Assembly (NCBI RefSeq): GCF_046764005.1
Contig: NZ_JBKOFW010000009.1
Location: 47,937-111,936, forward strand
DNA length: 64,000 nt
Source: Oryzobacter faecalis
Lineage (GTDB): Bacteria > Actinomycetota > Actinomycetes > Actinomycetales > Dermatophilaceae
Reading direction: 5' to 3'
The stretch's first letter is position 1. Each line of letters opens with the position of its first letter. Shown here one piece after another: positions 24,742 to 33,217 of this stretch. The position numbers and the translations under genes were made by a program. The notes beneath the pieces were generated by a model, which did not search any database, had not been told where the DNA came from, and worked only from the letters and a program-made list of their open reading frames with translations.

Positions 24742-25941
24742 GTGTCCCGACTCCAGACCACGGACGGCCTCACCGAGGAGCAGGTCGAGCTCGTCAAGCT
24801 CGTCCGCGAGTTCGTCGACGAGCAGATCCTCCCGGTGGCCACCGAGCTCGAGCACCGCGACGAGTACCCGACCGACATCGTCGAGGGCATGAAGGAGATG
24901 GGGATCTTCGGGCTGATGATCCCCGAGGAGTACGGCGGCCTCGGCGAGTCACTGCTCACCTATGCGCTCGTCGTGGAGGAGATCGCCCGAGGGTGGATGT
25001 CGGTGAGCGGCATCATCAACACCCACTTCATCGTCGCCTACATGATCCTCCAGCACGGCACCGACGAGCAGAAGCAGCGCTACCTGCCCCGGATGGCGAC
25101 CGGCGAGGTGCGCGGTGCGTTCTCGATGTCCGAGCCGGGCCTGGGGTCGGACGTCGCCGCCATCCGCACCAAGGCGGTCAGGGAGGGCGAGGAGTGGGTC
25201 ATCACCGGCCAGAAGATGTGGCTGACGAACGGCGGCTCGGCCAACCTCGTCGCCGTCCTCGTGCGCACCGACCTCGGCGAGAGCGACAGCCCGTACAGGA
25301 ACATGACGACCTTCCTCGTCGACAAGGAGCCCGGCTTCGGCGAGACGGCGCAGGGCATCACCGTCCCGGGCAAGATCGAGAAGATGGGCTACAAGGGCGT
25401 TGACACGACCGAGCTCCTCCTCGAGGGGCACCGCGCGCCGGAGGCGCAGGTCCTCGGCGGGGTCCCCGGCAAGGGCTTCTACCAGATGATGGACGGGGTC
25501 GAGGTGGGCCGCGTCAACGTGGCGGCCCGCGCGTGCGGCCTGTCGCGGCGGGCGTTCGAGCTCGGCATCGCGTACGCCCAGCAGCGCGAGACCTTCGGCA
25601 AGAAGATCGCCGAGCACCAGGGCATCCTGTTCCGCCTCGCCGACATGGCGACCAAGCTCGAGGCGAGCCACCAGATGATGGTCAAGGCGGCCCGGCTCAA
25701 GGACGCCGGCGCCCGAAACGACCTCGAGGCCGGGATGGCGAAGTACCTCGCTGCCGAGAACTGCGCCGACGTCGTCGAGCAGAGCTTCCGCATCCACGGC
25801 GGCTACGGGTACTCCAAGGAGTACGAGATCGAGCGGCTCTACCGCGAGGCGCCGATGCTCCTCATCGGCGAGGGGACGGCCGAGATCCAGAAGATGATCA
25901 TCGGCCGTCGCCTCCTCGAGGACTACAAGGCCCGTCAGTAG
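24742..25941 (+). CDS. Acyl-CoA dehydrogenase
   Basis: The 399-residue flavoenzyme carries the family signatures GAFSMSEPGLGSDVAAIRT (FAD-binding) and RIHGGYGYSKEYEIERLYREAP. The catalytic-base Glu lies in LLIGEGTAEIQ. The enzyme oxidises an acyl-CoA to the 2-enoyl-CoA and passes electrons to ETF; the EtfBA genes at 47.8-49.5 kb could serve it as well as the dimethylglycine dehydrogenase. The GTG start 24742 gives MSRLQTTDGLTEEQ, normal for the family. The stop overlaps the end of the convergent CWB2-VanY gene by seven bases. Confidence 0.93.
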   Translation: MSRLQTTDGLTEEQVELVKLVREFVDEQILPVATELEHRDEYPTDIVEGMKEMGIFGLMIPEEYGGLGESLLTYALVVEEIARGWMSVSGIINTHFIVAYMILQHGTDEQKQRYLPRMATGEVRGAFSMSEPGLGSDVAAIRTKAVREGEEWVITGQKMWLTNGGSANLVAVLVRTDLGESDSPYRNMTTFLVDKEPGFGETAQGITVPGKIEKMGYKGVDTTELLLEGHRAPEAQVLGGVPGKGFYQMMDGVEVGRVNVAARACGLSRRAFELGIAYAQQRETFGKKIAEHQGILFRLADMATKLEASHQMMVKAARLKDAGARNDLEAGMAKYLAAENCADVVEQSFRIHGGYGYSKEYEIERLYREAPMLLIGEGTAEIQKMIIGRRLLEDYKARQ

Positions 25942-27566
25942 GTCGGGGCGGGCGGCTCACCGAGGAACTGCTCGTAGGTGTGCCACCCCGCGTCGCGGTA
26001 CGCCTTCGCGAGCGGGAGCCCGACGTACCGGAAGTGCCACGGCTCGAACCCCATCCCGGTGACCGACGTCCGGCCCTTCTCGTAGCGCAGGAGGTAGCCG
26101 AACCGCCACGAGTTCCTCGCGAGCCAGACGCCCTGCGGGGTCTCGTCGATGCAGTCGTTGATCGTGCAGTTCGAGCGGCCGATGGGCAGCAGGTCGACGG
26201 CGAGCCCGGTCTGGTGCTCGCTGTAGCCCGGGCGCATGTACCAGGTGTCGGTCCAGGTGCGCCCCTTGAGGGCGAGGTACTTGTCGTAGAGCGCCTTCTG
26301 GGTCTCGTACGAGCGGTAGGCGGTGTCGATGCCGAACCGGCCCGCGCCCTCGGAGTTCGACGCCGCGGCCATCCGGGACAGGGCCGCCGCGGCGTCGCTG
26401 CGCAGCCTGTGGCCGTTGGCGTAGGGCATCGACGGGACGACGAGGCCGCTCGGCGCGTACGTCCTCGGGGAGATGGCGTTGCGCTTGTTGACGAGGACCC
26501 ACAGGCTCGACGCGCTGTCGATGCTGCGGCACGCCTCGAGCCGCCCGGCGAGCACCCGGACGACGGCCTCGCCGCCGAGGAGCGTGACGCGGGTGACCGC
26601 GGGGCCGGTGAGCGCGGGGCGCACGGCCGCCGGGACGCAGTAGGGGACCGTGTAGTACAGCGGCCGCCGCTGGTGGCCGGCGAGCGGGGCGCCGGCGAAC
26701 GCGTCGACGAGGCCGTAGCCGTCGGCGAGGTAGGCCGTGCCGGCCGTCATCGACGGCCAGGCGAGGGCGTTGACCTTGGCCGAGGTGTCGTAGCGGTCGG
26801 AACCGGACGCGCGCGTCACGTTGCCCGACCCGAGGAGGGCGGCGAGGTCGGCGCCGATCCCGGCCGAGACCGCCCCGGTGCCGCCGACGATCGTCACCGA
26901 GCCGACCCCGAGGTCGCGCAGCAAGGTGGCGTCGGCGGGGTCGAGGTCTGCCTTGGTGCCCTGGACGACGAGCAGCGGGGCCCGGTGGCCGGCAGCGGCG
27001 ATCGCCCCGGCGACGGCGTCGGAGTGGCTGGTGCCGGTGACGACCCACGCCCGGGACGCCGAGGTGAACGCGGTGCGGTTGACCGCGCGCGAGGTCGACA
27101 TGCGGCTGTCCCCGCTGACCCGCGTCACCGTGGGGGCGTAGCGGGCCGCAGCGCTCGCCACGGCCGGTGAGAGGGTCGAGGTGTTGCCCACGACGATGAT
27201 CCGCGACGGGTTGAGCCGGTCGAGCTCGGCGGCGACGACCGACGGGATGCCGTCGGGCCGGGTGAGGAGCATGGCCCCGCCGCGGGCGGTGGCGCCCGGG
27301 ATCGACGAGTAGCCGTCGACCATCGAGGTGCCGCTCACGAGGTGGACGACGGGGGCGGTGGAGCCCGTGGGGAAGGCGGCCTTGGACGCCGCGACCGAGG
27401 TGGCGTACCGGTCGGCGCCGGCCAGCCGCGAGATCGCGGGGGCCGCGACCGTGGGGACCCCGGCCGTGGTGGCCGCGGGCGCGGGGGCTGCCGCGAGGGC
27501 GGCCACCGCGGCAGCCGCCGTGAGGACGGCGGTGGCGGTCAGGGGTGCGTGCCGGCGGGGGCTCAT
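25935..27566 (-). CDS. Cell wall-binding repeat 2 / VanY D-alanyl-D-alanine carboxypeptidase (copy 1)
   Basis: The 543-residue secreted protein has a signal peptide (MSPRRHAPLTATAVLTAAAA...), three CWB2 repeats (about residues 40-330, with ISRLAGADRYATS, VTRVSGDSRM and VTRASGSDRYDTS) and a C-terminal M15B carboxypeptidase domain (about 360-543). VanY zinc ligands are visible in YSEHQTGLAVDLL and FEPWHFRYVG. It should bind peptidoglycan-associated polymer and trim terminal D-Ala from stem peptides. It has a tandem paralogue just upstream on the same strand, sharing a 122-bp identical tract. Confidence 0.9.
   Translation of the reverse strand: MSPRRHAPLTATAVLTAAAAVAALAAAPAPAATTAGVPTVAAPAISRLAGADRYATSVAASKAAFPTGSTAPVVHLVSGTSMVDGYSSIPGATARGGAMLLTRPDGIPSVVAAELDRLNPSRIIVVGNTSTLSPAVASAAARYAPTVTRVSGDSRMSTSRAVNRTAFTSASRAWVVTGTSHSDAVAGAIAAAGHRAPLLVVQGTKADLDPADATLLRDLGVGSVTIVGGTGAVSAGIGADLAALLGSGNVTRASGSDRYDTSAKVNALAWPSMTAGTAYLADGYGLVDAFAGAPLAGHQRRPLYYTVPYCVPAAVRPALTGPAVTRVTLLGGEAVVRVLAGRLEACRSIDSASSLWVLVNKRNAISPRTYAPSGLVVPSMPYANGHRLRSDAAAALSRMAAASNSEGAGRFGIDTAYRSYETQKALYDKYLALKGRTWTDTWYMRPGYSEHQTGLAVDLLPIGRSNCTINDCIDETPQGVWLARNSWRFGYLLRYEKGRTSVTGMGFEPWHFRYVGLPLAKAYRDAGWHTYEQFLGEPPAPTY
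26104..26225 (-). repeat. 122-bp identical tract, copy 1 (VanY catalytic region)
   Basis: Read base by base, 26104-26225 is identical to 27819-27940 (offset 1715), while the flanks on both sides diverge. It encodes SEHQTGLAVD, the Cys-containing loop RSNCTINDCID and VWLARNSWR. Perfect nucleotide identity confined to this segment suggests gene conversion between the tandem paralogues. Confidence 0.93.
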
Positions 27567-27649
27567 GCCCCGGCATCGTAGGCACTTCGCGGCAGGGCCG
27601 CCCGGCGAGCGCGGCGTGTCCCGGCCCTCGGTCGCCCGGCGGTGGGTCG

Positions 27650-29362
27650 TCAGTAGGTCGGGGCGGCGGGGCGGCCGAGGAAGTCCTCGAGGGTGTGCCA
27701 GCCGCCGTCGTGGTAGGCCCGGGCGAGCTCCTTGCCGACGTAGCGGAAGTGCCACGGCTCGAACCCGACCCCGGTCGTCCCGGTGTACCCGCGCTCGTAG
27801 CGCAGGATGAAGCCGTAGCGCCACGAGTTCCTCGCGAGCCAGACGCCCTGCGGGGTCTCGTCGATGCAGTCGTTGATCGTGCAGTTCGAGCGGCCGATGG
27901 GCAGCAGGTCGACGGCGAGCCCGGTCTGGTGCTCGCTGTACCCCGGCCGCAGGTACCACCGGTCGGTCCACGTCCGTCCCCTGCGTGCGAGGTACTTGTC
28001 GTAGAGCGCGTCCTGGGTCTCTCGGGAGCGGAAGGCCGTGTCGATGCCGAGGGTCCCGGCCCCGGCCACGCGCGAGCCCGCGGCCATCGCGGCGAGGGCT
28101 TCGGCGGCGTCCTCCGCCAACCGGTGGCCGCCGTTGTGGTCCATCGGCACGACCTCGAGGTCGTCGGGCACGAAACCCTTGGGGGACAGACCGTTCCGCT
28201 TGTTGACGAGCACCCACGCGCTCGTCGGGTCCTCGGTGCTGCGGCAGGGGACGAGGCCGTCCACGAGGCTGCGCACCGATCGTTCGCCGCCGACGACGGT
28301 GACGTCGGCGACGGTCGGTGCGAGGACGCCGTCGCGGCTCGCCCCGGGGAGGCAGTGGGGGAACGACCAGTAGAGCGGGGCCGCCGCGTGGCCGGCGAGG
28401 ACCGATCCCGTGAAGGCGTCGGTGGACCGCGCGGGGTTGACGACGACGGCCGCCGCTGCGGTCGCCCCGTCCCACGCGCGCTCGTGCACCCGCGCCGCCA
28501 GGACGAAGCGGTCGGCGCCCTCCACCCGGCGGACCCCACCGGCGCCGAGGGCCGCGGTGAGGCCGGTCGCGACCCCCTCCGCGACCGTTCCGGTGCCCCC
28601 GACGACCGTGGCCTGCGCGACCCCGAGCGCGCGGAGCAGGTCGGCGTCGGCCGCGGGCAGGCTGCGGGCGCCCTCGCCGACGACGACGAGCGGCGCCCGC
28701 CGGGCGGCTGCCGTCGCCGCCGCGGCCGCGAGGTCGGTCGTGCGCTCCGCCGAGACGACCCAGGCGGCCGCCGACGTGGTGAACGCCGCCCGCGTCACGG
28801 CGCGCGCCGCGACGACCGGGTCGTCCTCGTCGACCCGGGTGACGGGGGCGACGCGCCGGGCGGCGTCCTCGACGCGGGAGGACACGGCATCCTCGTCGCC
28901 GACGACGACCACCTCGTCGGGCCCGAGGCGCGCGAGCTCCTTCGCCGTGCCGGACGGGAGGCGGTCTCCGGGGGTGAGGAGGACGGCCCCGCCGCGTGCT
29001 GCCGCCCCGGGGACGGCGGCCCAGCCGAGCGCGAGCTCGTCGTCGGCCACGAGGTACACGACCGTCGCGGTGCCCTGCCTCGGGACGGCCGTCCGCGCGG
29101 CCGTCGCCGAGAGGGCGAAGCGGTCGCCGGCCCGGACGCGGCGCACGGTCGGCGTGTCTCCTGCCCGGGGCCCCGGCGCCGTCGTGGGCGTCGGGCTGGG
29201 GGTGGGCGACGGGCTCGGGGACGTCGGAACGGCGGTGGGCGAGGTCGTCCGCGGCGCCGCCCGGCGCTCGTCCTCCTCGCTCCCCGCGACGAGCGCGACC
29301 CCGCCGCCGGCCAGCGCCGCGGCCGCGACACCGGCGGCGACGAGGACGGCGGCGCGAGGCAT
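27650..29362 (-). CDS. Cell wall-binding repeat 2-like / VanY D-alanyl-D-alanine carboxypeptidase (copy 2)
   Basis: The 570-residue paralogue has a single N-terminal hydrophobic helix (MPRAAVLVAAGVAAAALAGG...), a Pro/Thr/Ser linker (about residues 37-65) and CWB2-like repeats that are much degraded (VRRVRAGDRFALS, VRRVEGADRFVLA). The same VanY domain ends it, with YSEHQTGLAVDLL and FEPWHFRYVG. The more divergent repeats suggest a different wall ligand or relaxed selection on binding. The gap to copy 1 is 83 bases, with no obvious terminator, so both may be cotranscribed. Confidence 0.9.
   Translation of the reverse strand: MPRAAVLVAAGVAAAALAGGGVALVAGSEEDERRAAPRTTSPTAVPTSPSPSPTPSPTPTTAPGPRAGDTPTVRRVRAGDRFALSATAARTAVPRQGTATVVYLVADDELALGWAAVPGAAARGGAVLLTPGDRLPSGTAKELARLGPDEVVVVGDEDAVSSRVEDAARRVAPVTRVDEDDPVVAARAVTRAAFTTSAAAWVVSAERTTDLAAAAATAAARRAPLVVVGEGARSLPAADADLLRALGVAQATVVGGTGTVAEGVATGLTAALGAGGVRRVEGADRFVLAARVHERAWDGATAAAAVVVNPARSTDAFTGSVLAGHAAAPLYWSFPHCLPGASRDGVLAPTVADVTVVGGERSVRSLVDGLVPCRSTEDPTSAWVLVNKRNGLSPKGFVPDDLEVVPMDHNGGHRLAEDAAEALAAMAAGSRVAGAGTLGIDTAFRSRETQDALYDKYLARRGRTWTDRWYLRPGYSEHQTGLAVDLLPIGRSNCTINDCIDETPQGVWLARNSWRYGFILRYERGYTGTTGVGFEPWHFRYVGKELARAYHDGGWHTLEDFLGRPAAPTY
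27819..27940 (-). repeat. 122-bp identical tract, copy 2 (VanY catalytic region)
   Basis: This is the partner of 26104-26225, identical over the full 122 bases. The first differences lie at the base before each tract and at the base after each (G versus C after the shared CTGTA). Confidence 0.93.
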
Positions 29363-29464
29363 CGAGCCAGCATCCCCGATCGGCCGGGCGGACGCACCCC
29401 ACGGCCCGGAGGGCGGTCGGCAGCCACCCGGCCGGCGTCCGGTCCCGCCTGCGACAATGGCCCC

Positions 29465-30046
29465 ATGAGCAACCAGCCGATGCGCCCGGGCCTTCGCGCG
29501 GCCCTGTCGCTCGAGTACCCGATGTCCCTCTCCGTCTACGACAGCTACGAGGACGCCCAGAAGGCCGTCGACTACCTCTCCGACCACGAGTTCCCGGTCC
29601 AGGACGTCCTCATCGTCGGGACCGACCTGAAGCAGCTCGAGCGGGTCACCGGCCGGCTCACGCGCGGTCGGGTCCTCGGCGCCGGCGCGCTGTCGGGCAT
29701 GTGGCTCGGCCTGTTCATCGGGACGATCTTCGCCCTCTTCGACCCCAGCGGCTTCAACGTCCTCAGCATCGTCGGGACCGTCGCCTTCGGCGCCGTCTTC
29801 GGGATGGTGTGGGCGTGGGTCGGGTACGCGCTCGCGCGCGGCCAGCGTGACTTCACCTCGGTGAGCCACGTCGTCGCGAACAAGTACGAGGTGCTCGTCG
29901 AGCACAAGCACGTCCAGCGCGGCCGCGAGCTGCTCACCCAGATGGACCCCATGCGAGCCGCCCAGGAGCAGGTCCGCCGGGCCCAGGAGGCCGAGCGCAC
30001 CCGCGGCACCGACTCCGGGACCGTCACCCCGCCACAGCAGCCGTAG
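29465..30046 (+). CDS. General stress protein 17M-like membrane protein
   Basis: The 193-residue protein has an N-terminal GSP17M/YflT-like alpha-beta domain (PMSLSVYDSYEDAQKAVDYLSDHEFPVQDVLIVG, residues about 19-55) and two membrane helices (about 78-98 and 101-122). A soluble tail follows with a charged coiled coil (AAQEQVRRAQEAERTRG). The family is linked to general stress responses without known activity. A similar gene (Rv1234) lies close to the sigE/mrp/MgtE-N block in mycobacteria, so this may be the far end of that block, displaced by about 16 kb of other genes. Confidence 0.78.
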   Translation: MSNQPMRPGLRAALSLEYPMSLSVYDSYEDAQKAVDYLSDHEFPVQDVLIVGTDLKQLERVTGRLTRGRVLGAGALSGMWLGLFIGTIFALFDPSGFNVLSIVGTVAFGAVFGMVWAWVGYALARGQRDFTSVSHVVANKYEVLVEHKHVQRGRELLTQMDPMRAAQEQVRRAQEAERTRGTDSGTVTPPQQP

Positions 30047-30078
30047 CCCGCTGGGCGGGACCCTGCGGGCGGCGGTCC

Positions 30079-30096
30079 GGGCCACCGAGGTGGTCC
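30079..30096 (+). terminator. Weak candidate hairpin after the stress-protein gene
   Basis: GGGCCACC / GGTGGTCC form an 8-bp stem with one G-T pair and a 2-base loop, about 30 bases after the stop. It lies between the stress-protein gene and the histidine kinase gene. No T-tract. Confidence 0.3.
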
Positions 30097-30179
30097 TTCC
30101 GGGCCAGTGACAGGCCACGACGGGTCGCGGCAGACTTCTGGGTGGCCCCCACGGGGCGCCGGCCCAGAGGGGAGTTGCC

Positions 30180-32837
30180 GTGTCCTCAGCTGCCGATCCT
30201 CCTGGCCGGGCCGCCACCTCCGACGACCCGGAGTGGCTCGCCGCGCGCCTGTCGGAGGCGCAGGAGCAGCTCGCGGCCTCGAACGAGGTCCTGTCCGTGC
30301 TCGCGCGGGCGTCGTCGTCGGAGGAGCAGGTCTTCCAGGCGGTCGTCGACAACGCGCGCCGGCTCTGCGACGCCGACGTCGCCCAGATCAACCTCGCCGA
30401 AGGTGGTTCCTATCGCCTCGTCAGCCACACCGGGCACCACCCCGAGTTCGTGGCGTTCGCCCGTGACCATCCGGTGCCGGGGAACCGCGCGACACTCATC
30501 GGGCGGGTGGGCCTGGACCGCCGGACGCAGCAGATCGCGGACGTCCTCGCCGACCCGGACTATCACCTCCCGGAGTTCCAGAGGATCGGTCGATACCGCT
30601 CGATCATCGGCGCGCCCATGGTCGTCGACGACGAGGTCGTCGGCGTGCTGTCCGTGTGGCGCACGGAGGTCCGGCCCTTCGACGACGACGTGGCGGCCCT
30701 CCTGACCACCTTCGCTGCCCAGGCCGCTCTCGCCGTCCGCACCGTGCAGCTCTTCTCCGCCCTCGAGGTCCAGCGGGCCGGGCTGGCGCGCAAGGTCGAG
30801 GAGATGCAGGCGCTCGCCGAGATCGGCGACGCCATCAGCGAGATCAACCTCGACCACGACGAGGTGCTGACGACCATCGTCGAGAACGCGGTCTCCCTCG
30901 CGGGAGCGGACGGCGGCTCGCTCATGGACTACGACGAGGAGACCCGGCTGTTCCGCGTCCGGGCCGCGTGGGGGACCCAGCCGGCCGTGCTCGAGCGGCT
31001 CCAGCAGGTGAGGATCCACGTCGACGAGACGTTCGTGGGACGCGCTGCCCTCGCCGGTACACCCCTCCAGCTCCCCGACCTCACCGAGGTCGGGCGGGAC
31101 CCGCACCTGGAGATCCTCCACGCGGCGGGGTGGCGCTCGCTCGTCGCGATCCCGCTCGCCCGGTCCGACCGGATCGTGGGCATCCTCGTCGTGCGGCGGC
31201 TCACGACCGGGACGTTCTCCGACGAGACCTGCTCGATGCTCCTCGCCTTCGCGTCGCAGTCGGCCGTGGCCCTGACCAACCTGCGCCTCTACCAGCAGCT
31301 CGACCAGCAGCGGCGTGAGCTCGAGGAGTCGAGCCGGCACAAGTCGGAGTTCCTGGCGAGCATGTCGCACGAGCTGCGGACCCCGCTCAACGCCGTCATC
31401 GGGTTCTCCGAGGTGCTGCTGGAGCAGATGTTCGGCGAGCTCAACGACAAGCAGGCCGAGTACGTCCACGACATCCGTGACGCCGGCAAGCACCTCCTCG
31501 ACCTGCTCAACGACGTGCTCGACCTGTCGAAGGTCGAGGCCGGGCGCATGGAGCTGGAGGTGCGCACCTTCGCCCCGGCGGACGCCGTCCACGGCGTCCT
31601 CGCCCTCCTGCGCGAGCGGGCCGAGCGCGAGGGGATCCGTCTGGTCGGGGACCTCTCCGCCGCACCGCGTGTCATGCGCGCCGACGAGCTGCGGCTGAAG
31701 CAGGTGCTCCTCAACCTCGTCGGCAACGCCGTGAAGTTCACCCCGGCGGGGGGCTCGGTCACGGTGACCGTGCGACGGGACGGCACCGCCGTCGTCATCG
31801 GTGTCACGGACACCGGTGTCGGGGTCGCCGAGGACGACCGCGAGCGGATCTTCGACTCCTTCCAGCAGGGGTCGCGCTCGACGTCGCAGGTCGAGGGCAC
31901 CGGGCTGGGCCTGACGCTGACGCGCAGGATCGTCGAGCTGCACGGCGGCGAGGTGCGGCTGCGCAGCGAGGTGGGCGTGGGCAGCACGTTCGAGGTCGTC
32001 TTCCCGGACCAGCCGGAGGACGACGAGCCGCTGCCGACGCGGCTCGAGGAGGTCCTCGACGACCCGCGCCCGACGGTCGTCGTGATCGAGGACGACCCGA
32101 GCTCGTCCGAGCTCGTCCAGCTGCACCTGGGCGCCGCGGGGCTGCGACCGGTCGCCGTCCCCAGCGGCGAGGAGGGCCTGGAGGCCGTGCGGGCCCTGCG
32201 ACCCACCGCGGTCGTCCTCGACATCCACCTGCCGGGGATGGACGGCTGGGACGTGCTCGCCGAGATCAAGGCTGACCCCGCCCTCGCGGCCACCCCGGTC
32301 GTCGTCGTCTCCGTCCTGCCCGAGCGCGGACGCGGGTTCGCCCTCGGCGCGGCCGACTACCTCGTCAAGCCGGTGCGCCGGGAGGAGCTGCTGGGTGCCG
32401 TGTGGCGCGCGGTGTCGGACGGTCCGGACCACCGGGACGACCACCGCAGCATCGTCGTCGTCGACGACGATCCCGCCGCGCTCGAGCTGATCCGCGCGAC
32501 CCTCGAACCGCACGGCTGGACGGTCACGACCACGCAGTCCGGGGCCGAGGCGCTCGAGGTGGTCCGCGAGGCCGTGCCGTCCGTCGTCCTCGTCGACCTC
32601 CTCATGCCCGGGGTCGACGGGTTCACCGTCGTCGACATGCTGCGGGCCGACCCGGAGCATGCCGCGACGCCGGTGGTCGTCCTCACCTCGAAGGCCCTCA
32701 CGGCGCGGGACCGCGAGCGGTTGCAGGGGCGGATCGAGTTCGTCGCCTCGAAGGGGCAGCTCGAGCTCGACTGGCTGGCGGGTCGGCTCGCGCAGGTGGC
32801 GGTGGCGGGCCGCCGCGGGGCGGGGGGCTCGGGATGA
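30180..32837 (+). CDS. GAF-GAF hybrid histidine kinase with two C-terminal receiver domains
   Basis: The 885-residue cytosolic sensor has a short coiled coil, GAF domain 1 (about residues 45-195), GAF domain 2 (about 215-375), a coiled coil, HisKA with phospho-acceptor His397 in SHELRTPLNAVIGFSE, and HATPase_c (N box NLVGNAVKFTP, G boxes DTGVGV and GTGLGLTL). Two receivers follow with Asp681 (VVLDIHLPGMDG) and Asp806 (VVLVDLLMPGVDG). There are no membrane helices, so the signal is probably intracellular (small ligand, redox or light through GAF). GTG 30180 heads a four-gene run joined by ATGA/GTGA overlaps. Phosphate is likely passed on to the coupled CheY and REC-cyclase proteins. Confidence 0.93.
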   Translation: MSSAADPPGRAATSDDPEWLAARLSEAQEQLAASNEVLSVLARASSSEEQVFQAVVDNARRLCDADVAQINLAEGGSYRLVSHTGHHPEFVAFARDHPVPGNRATLIGRVGLDRRTQQIADVLADPDYHLPEFQRIGRYRSIIGAPMVVDDEVVGVLSVWRTEVRPFDDDVAALLTTFAAQAALAVRTVQLFSALEVQRAGLARKVEEMQALAEIGDAISEINLDHDEVLTTIVENAVSLAGADGGSLMDYDEETRLFRVRAAWGTQPAVLERLQQVRIHVDETFVGRAALAGTPLQLPDLTEVGRDPHLEILHAAGWRSLVAIPLARSDRIVGILVVRRLTTGTFSDETCSMLLAFASQSAVALTNLRLYQQLDQQRRELEESSRHKSEFLASMSHELRTPLNAVIGFSEVLLEQMFGELNDKQAEYVHDIRDAGKHLLDLLNDVLDLSKVEAGRMELEVRTFAPADAVHGVLALLRERAEREGIRLVGDLSAAPRVMRADELRLKQVLLNLVGNAVKFTPAGGSVTVTVRRDGTAVVIGVTDTGVGVAEDDRERIFDSFQQGSRSTSQVEGTGLGLTLTRRIVELHGGEVRLRSEVGVGSTFEVVFPDQPEDDEPLPTRLEEVLDDPRPTVVVIEDDPSSSELVQLHLGAAGLRPVAVPSGEEGLEAVRALRPTAVVLDIHLPGMDGWDVLAEIKADPALAATPVVVVSVLPERGRGFALGAADYLVKPVRREELLGAVWRAVSDGPDHRDDHRSIVVVDDDPAALELIRATLEPHGWTVTTTQSGAEALEVVREAVPSVVLVDLLMPGVDGFTVVDMLRADPEHAATPVVVLTSKALTARDRERLQGRIEFVASKGQLELDWLAGRLAQVAVAGRRGAGGSG

Positions 32838-33217
32838 GCGAGGGCAGGGTGCTGCTCGTCGAGGACAACGCGCGCAACCTCAAGCTGGCGCGGGACGTCC
32901 TCGAGTACGCGGGGTTCCTCGTCGTCGCCGTCACCACGGCGGAGGACGCCCTCGACGTCGTGCACGACGCCAGCCCCGACGTCGTCCTCATGGACCTCCA
33001 GCTCCCCGGGATCGACGGGCACACCGCCCTCGCGCGCCTGCGGAGCGACCCGCGGACCGCGGGCGTCCCCGTCGTCGCCGTGAGCGCCCTGGCGATGGTG
33101 GCGGACCGCGAGCGGGCCCTCGCGGCCGGCTTCGACGGCTACATCGAGAAGCCGATCGACGTGCGGGCCTTCCCCGGACAGGTCCGGTCGCACGTGCGCG
33201 GACAGGCCGACCCGTGA
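32834..33217 (+). CDS. Single-domain response regulator (CheY/DivK-like)
   Basis: The 127-residue protein is a bare receiver: acidic pocket VEDN, phospho-acceptor Asp54 in VVLMDLQLPGIDG, switch Ser/Thr in VAVSALAM, and Lys in YIEKPID. Being DivK-like (no output domain), it is likely a phosphotransfer shuttle or allosteric partner of the hybrid kinase. The ATG overlaps the kinase stop by four bases, and its own stop overlaps the next GTG. Confidence 0.92.
   Translation: MSEGRVLLVEDNARNLKLARDVLEYAGFLVVAVTTAEDALDVVHDASPDVVLMDLQLPGIDGHTALARLRSDPRTAGVPVVAVSALAMVADRERALAAGFDGYIEKPIDVRAFPGQVRSHVRGQADP

Noticed and set aside
25935..29402. A single very long open frame on the minus strand running through both CWB2-VanY genes
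   Set aside because: The two genes lie in different frames; the long frame is copy 1 followed by out-of-frame sequence from copy 2, open only because of high GC.
28990..30046. A large plus-strand frame in front of the general-stress protein gene
   Set aside because: The part before ATG 29465 is antisense to the VanY copy 2 gene and lacks protein-like composition; only the 193-residue C-terminal part has a family match.
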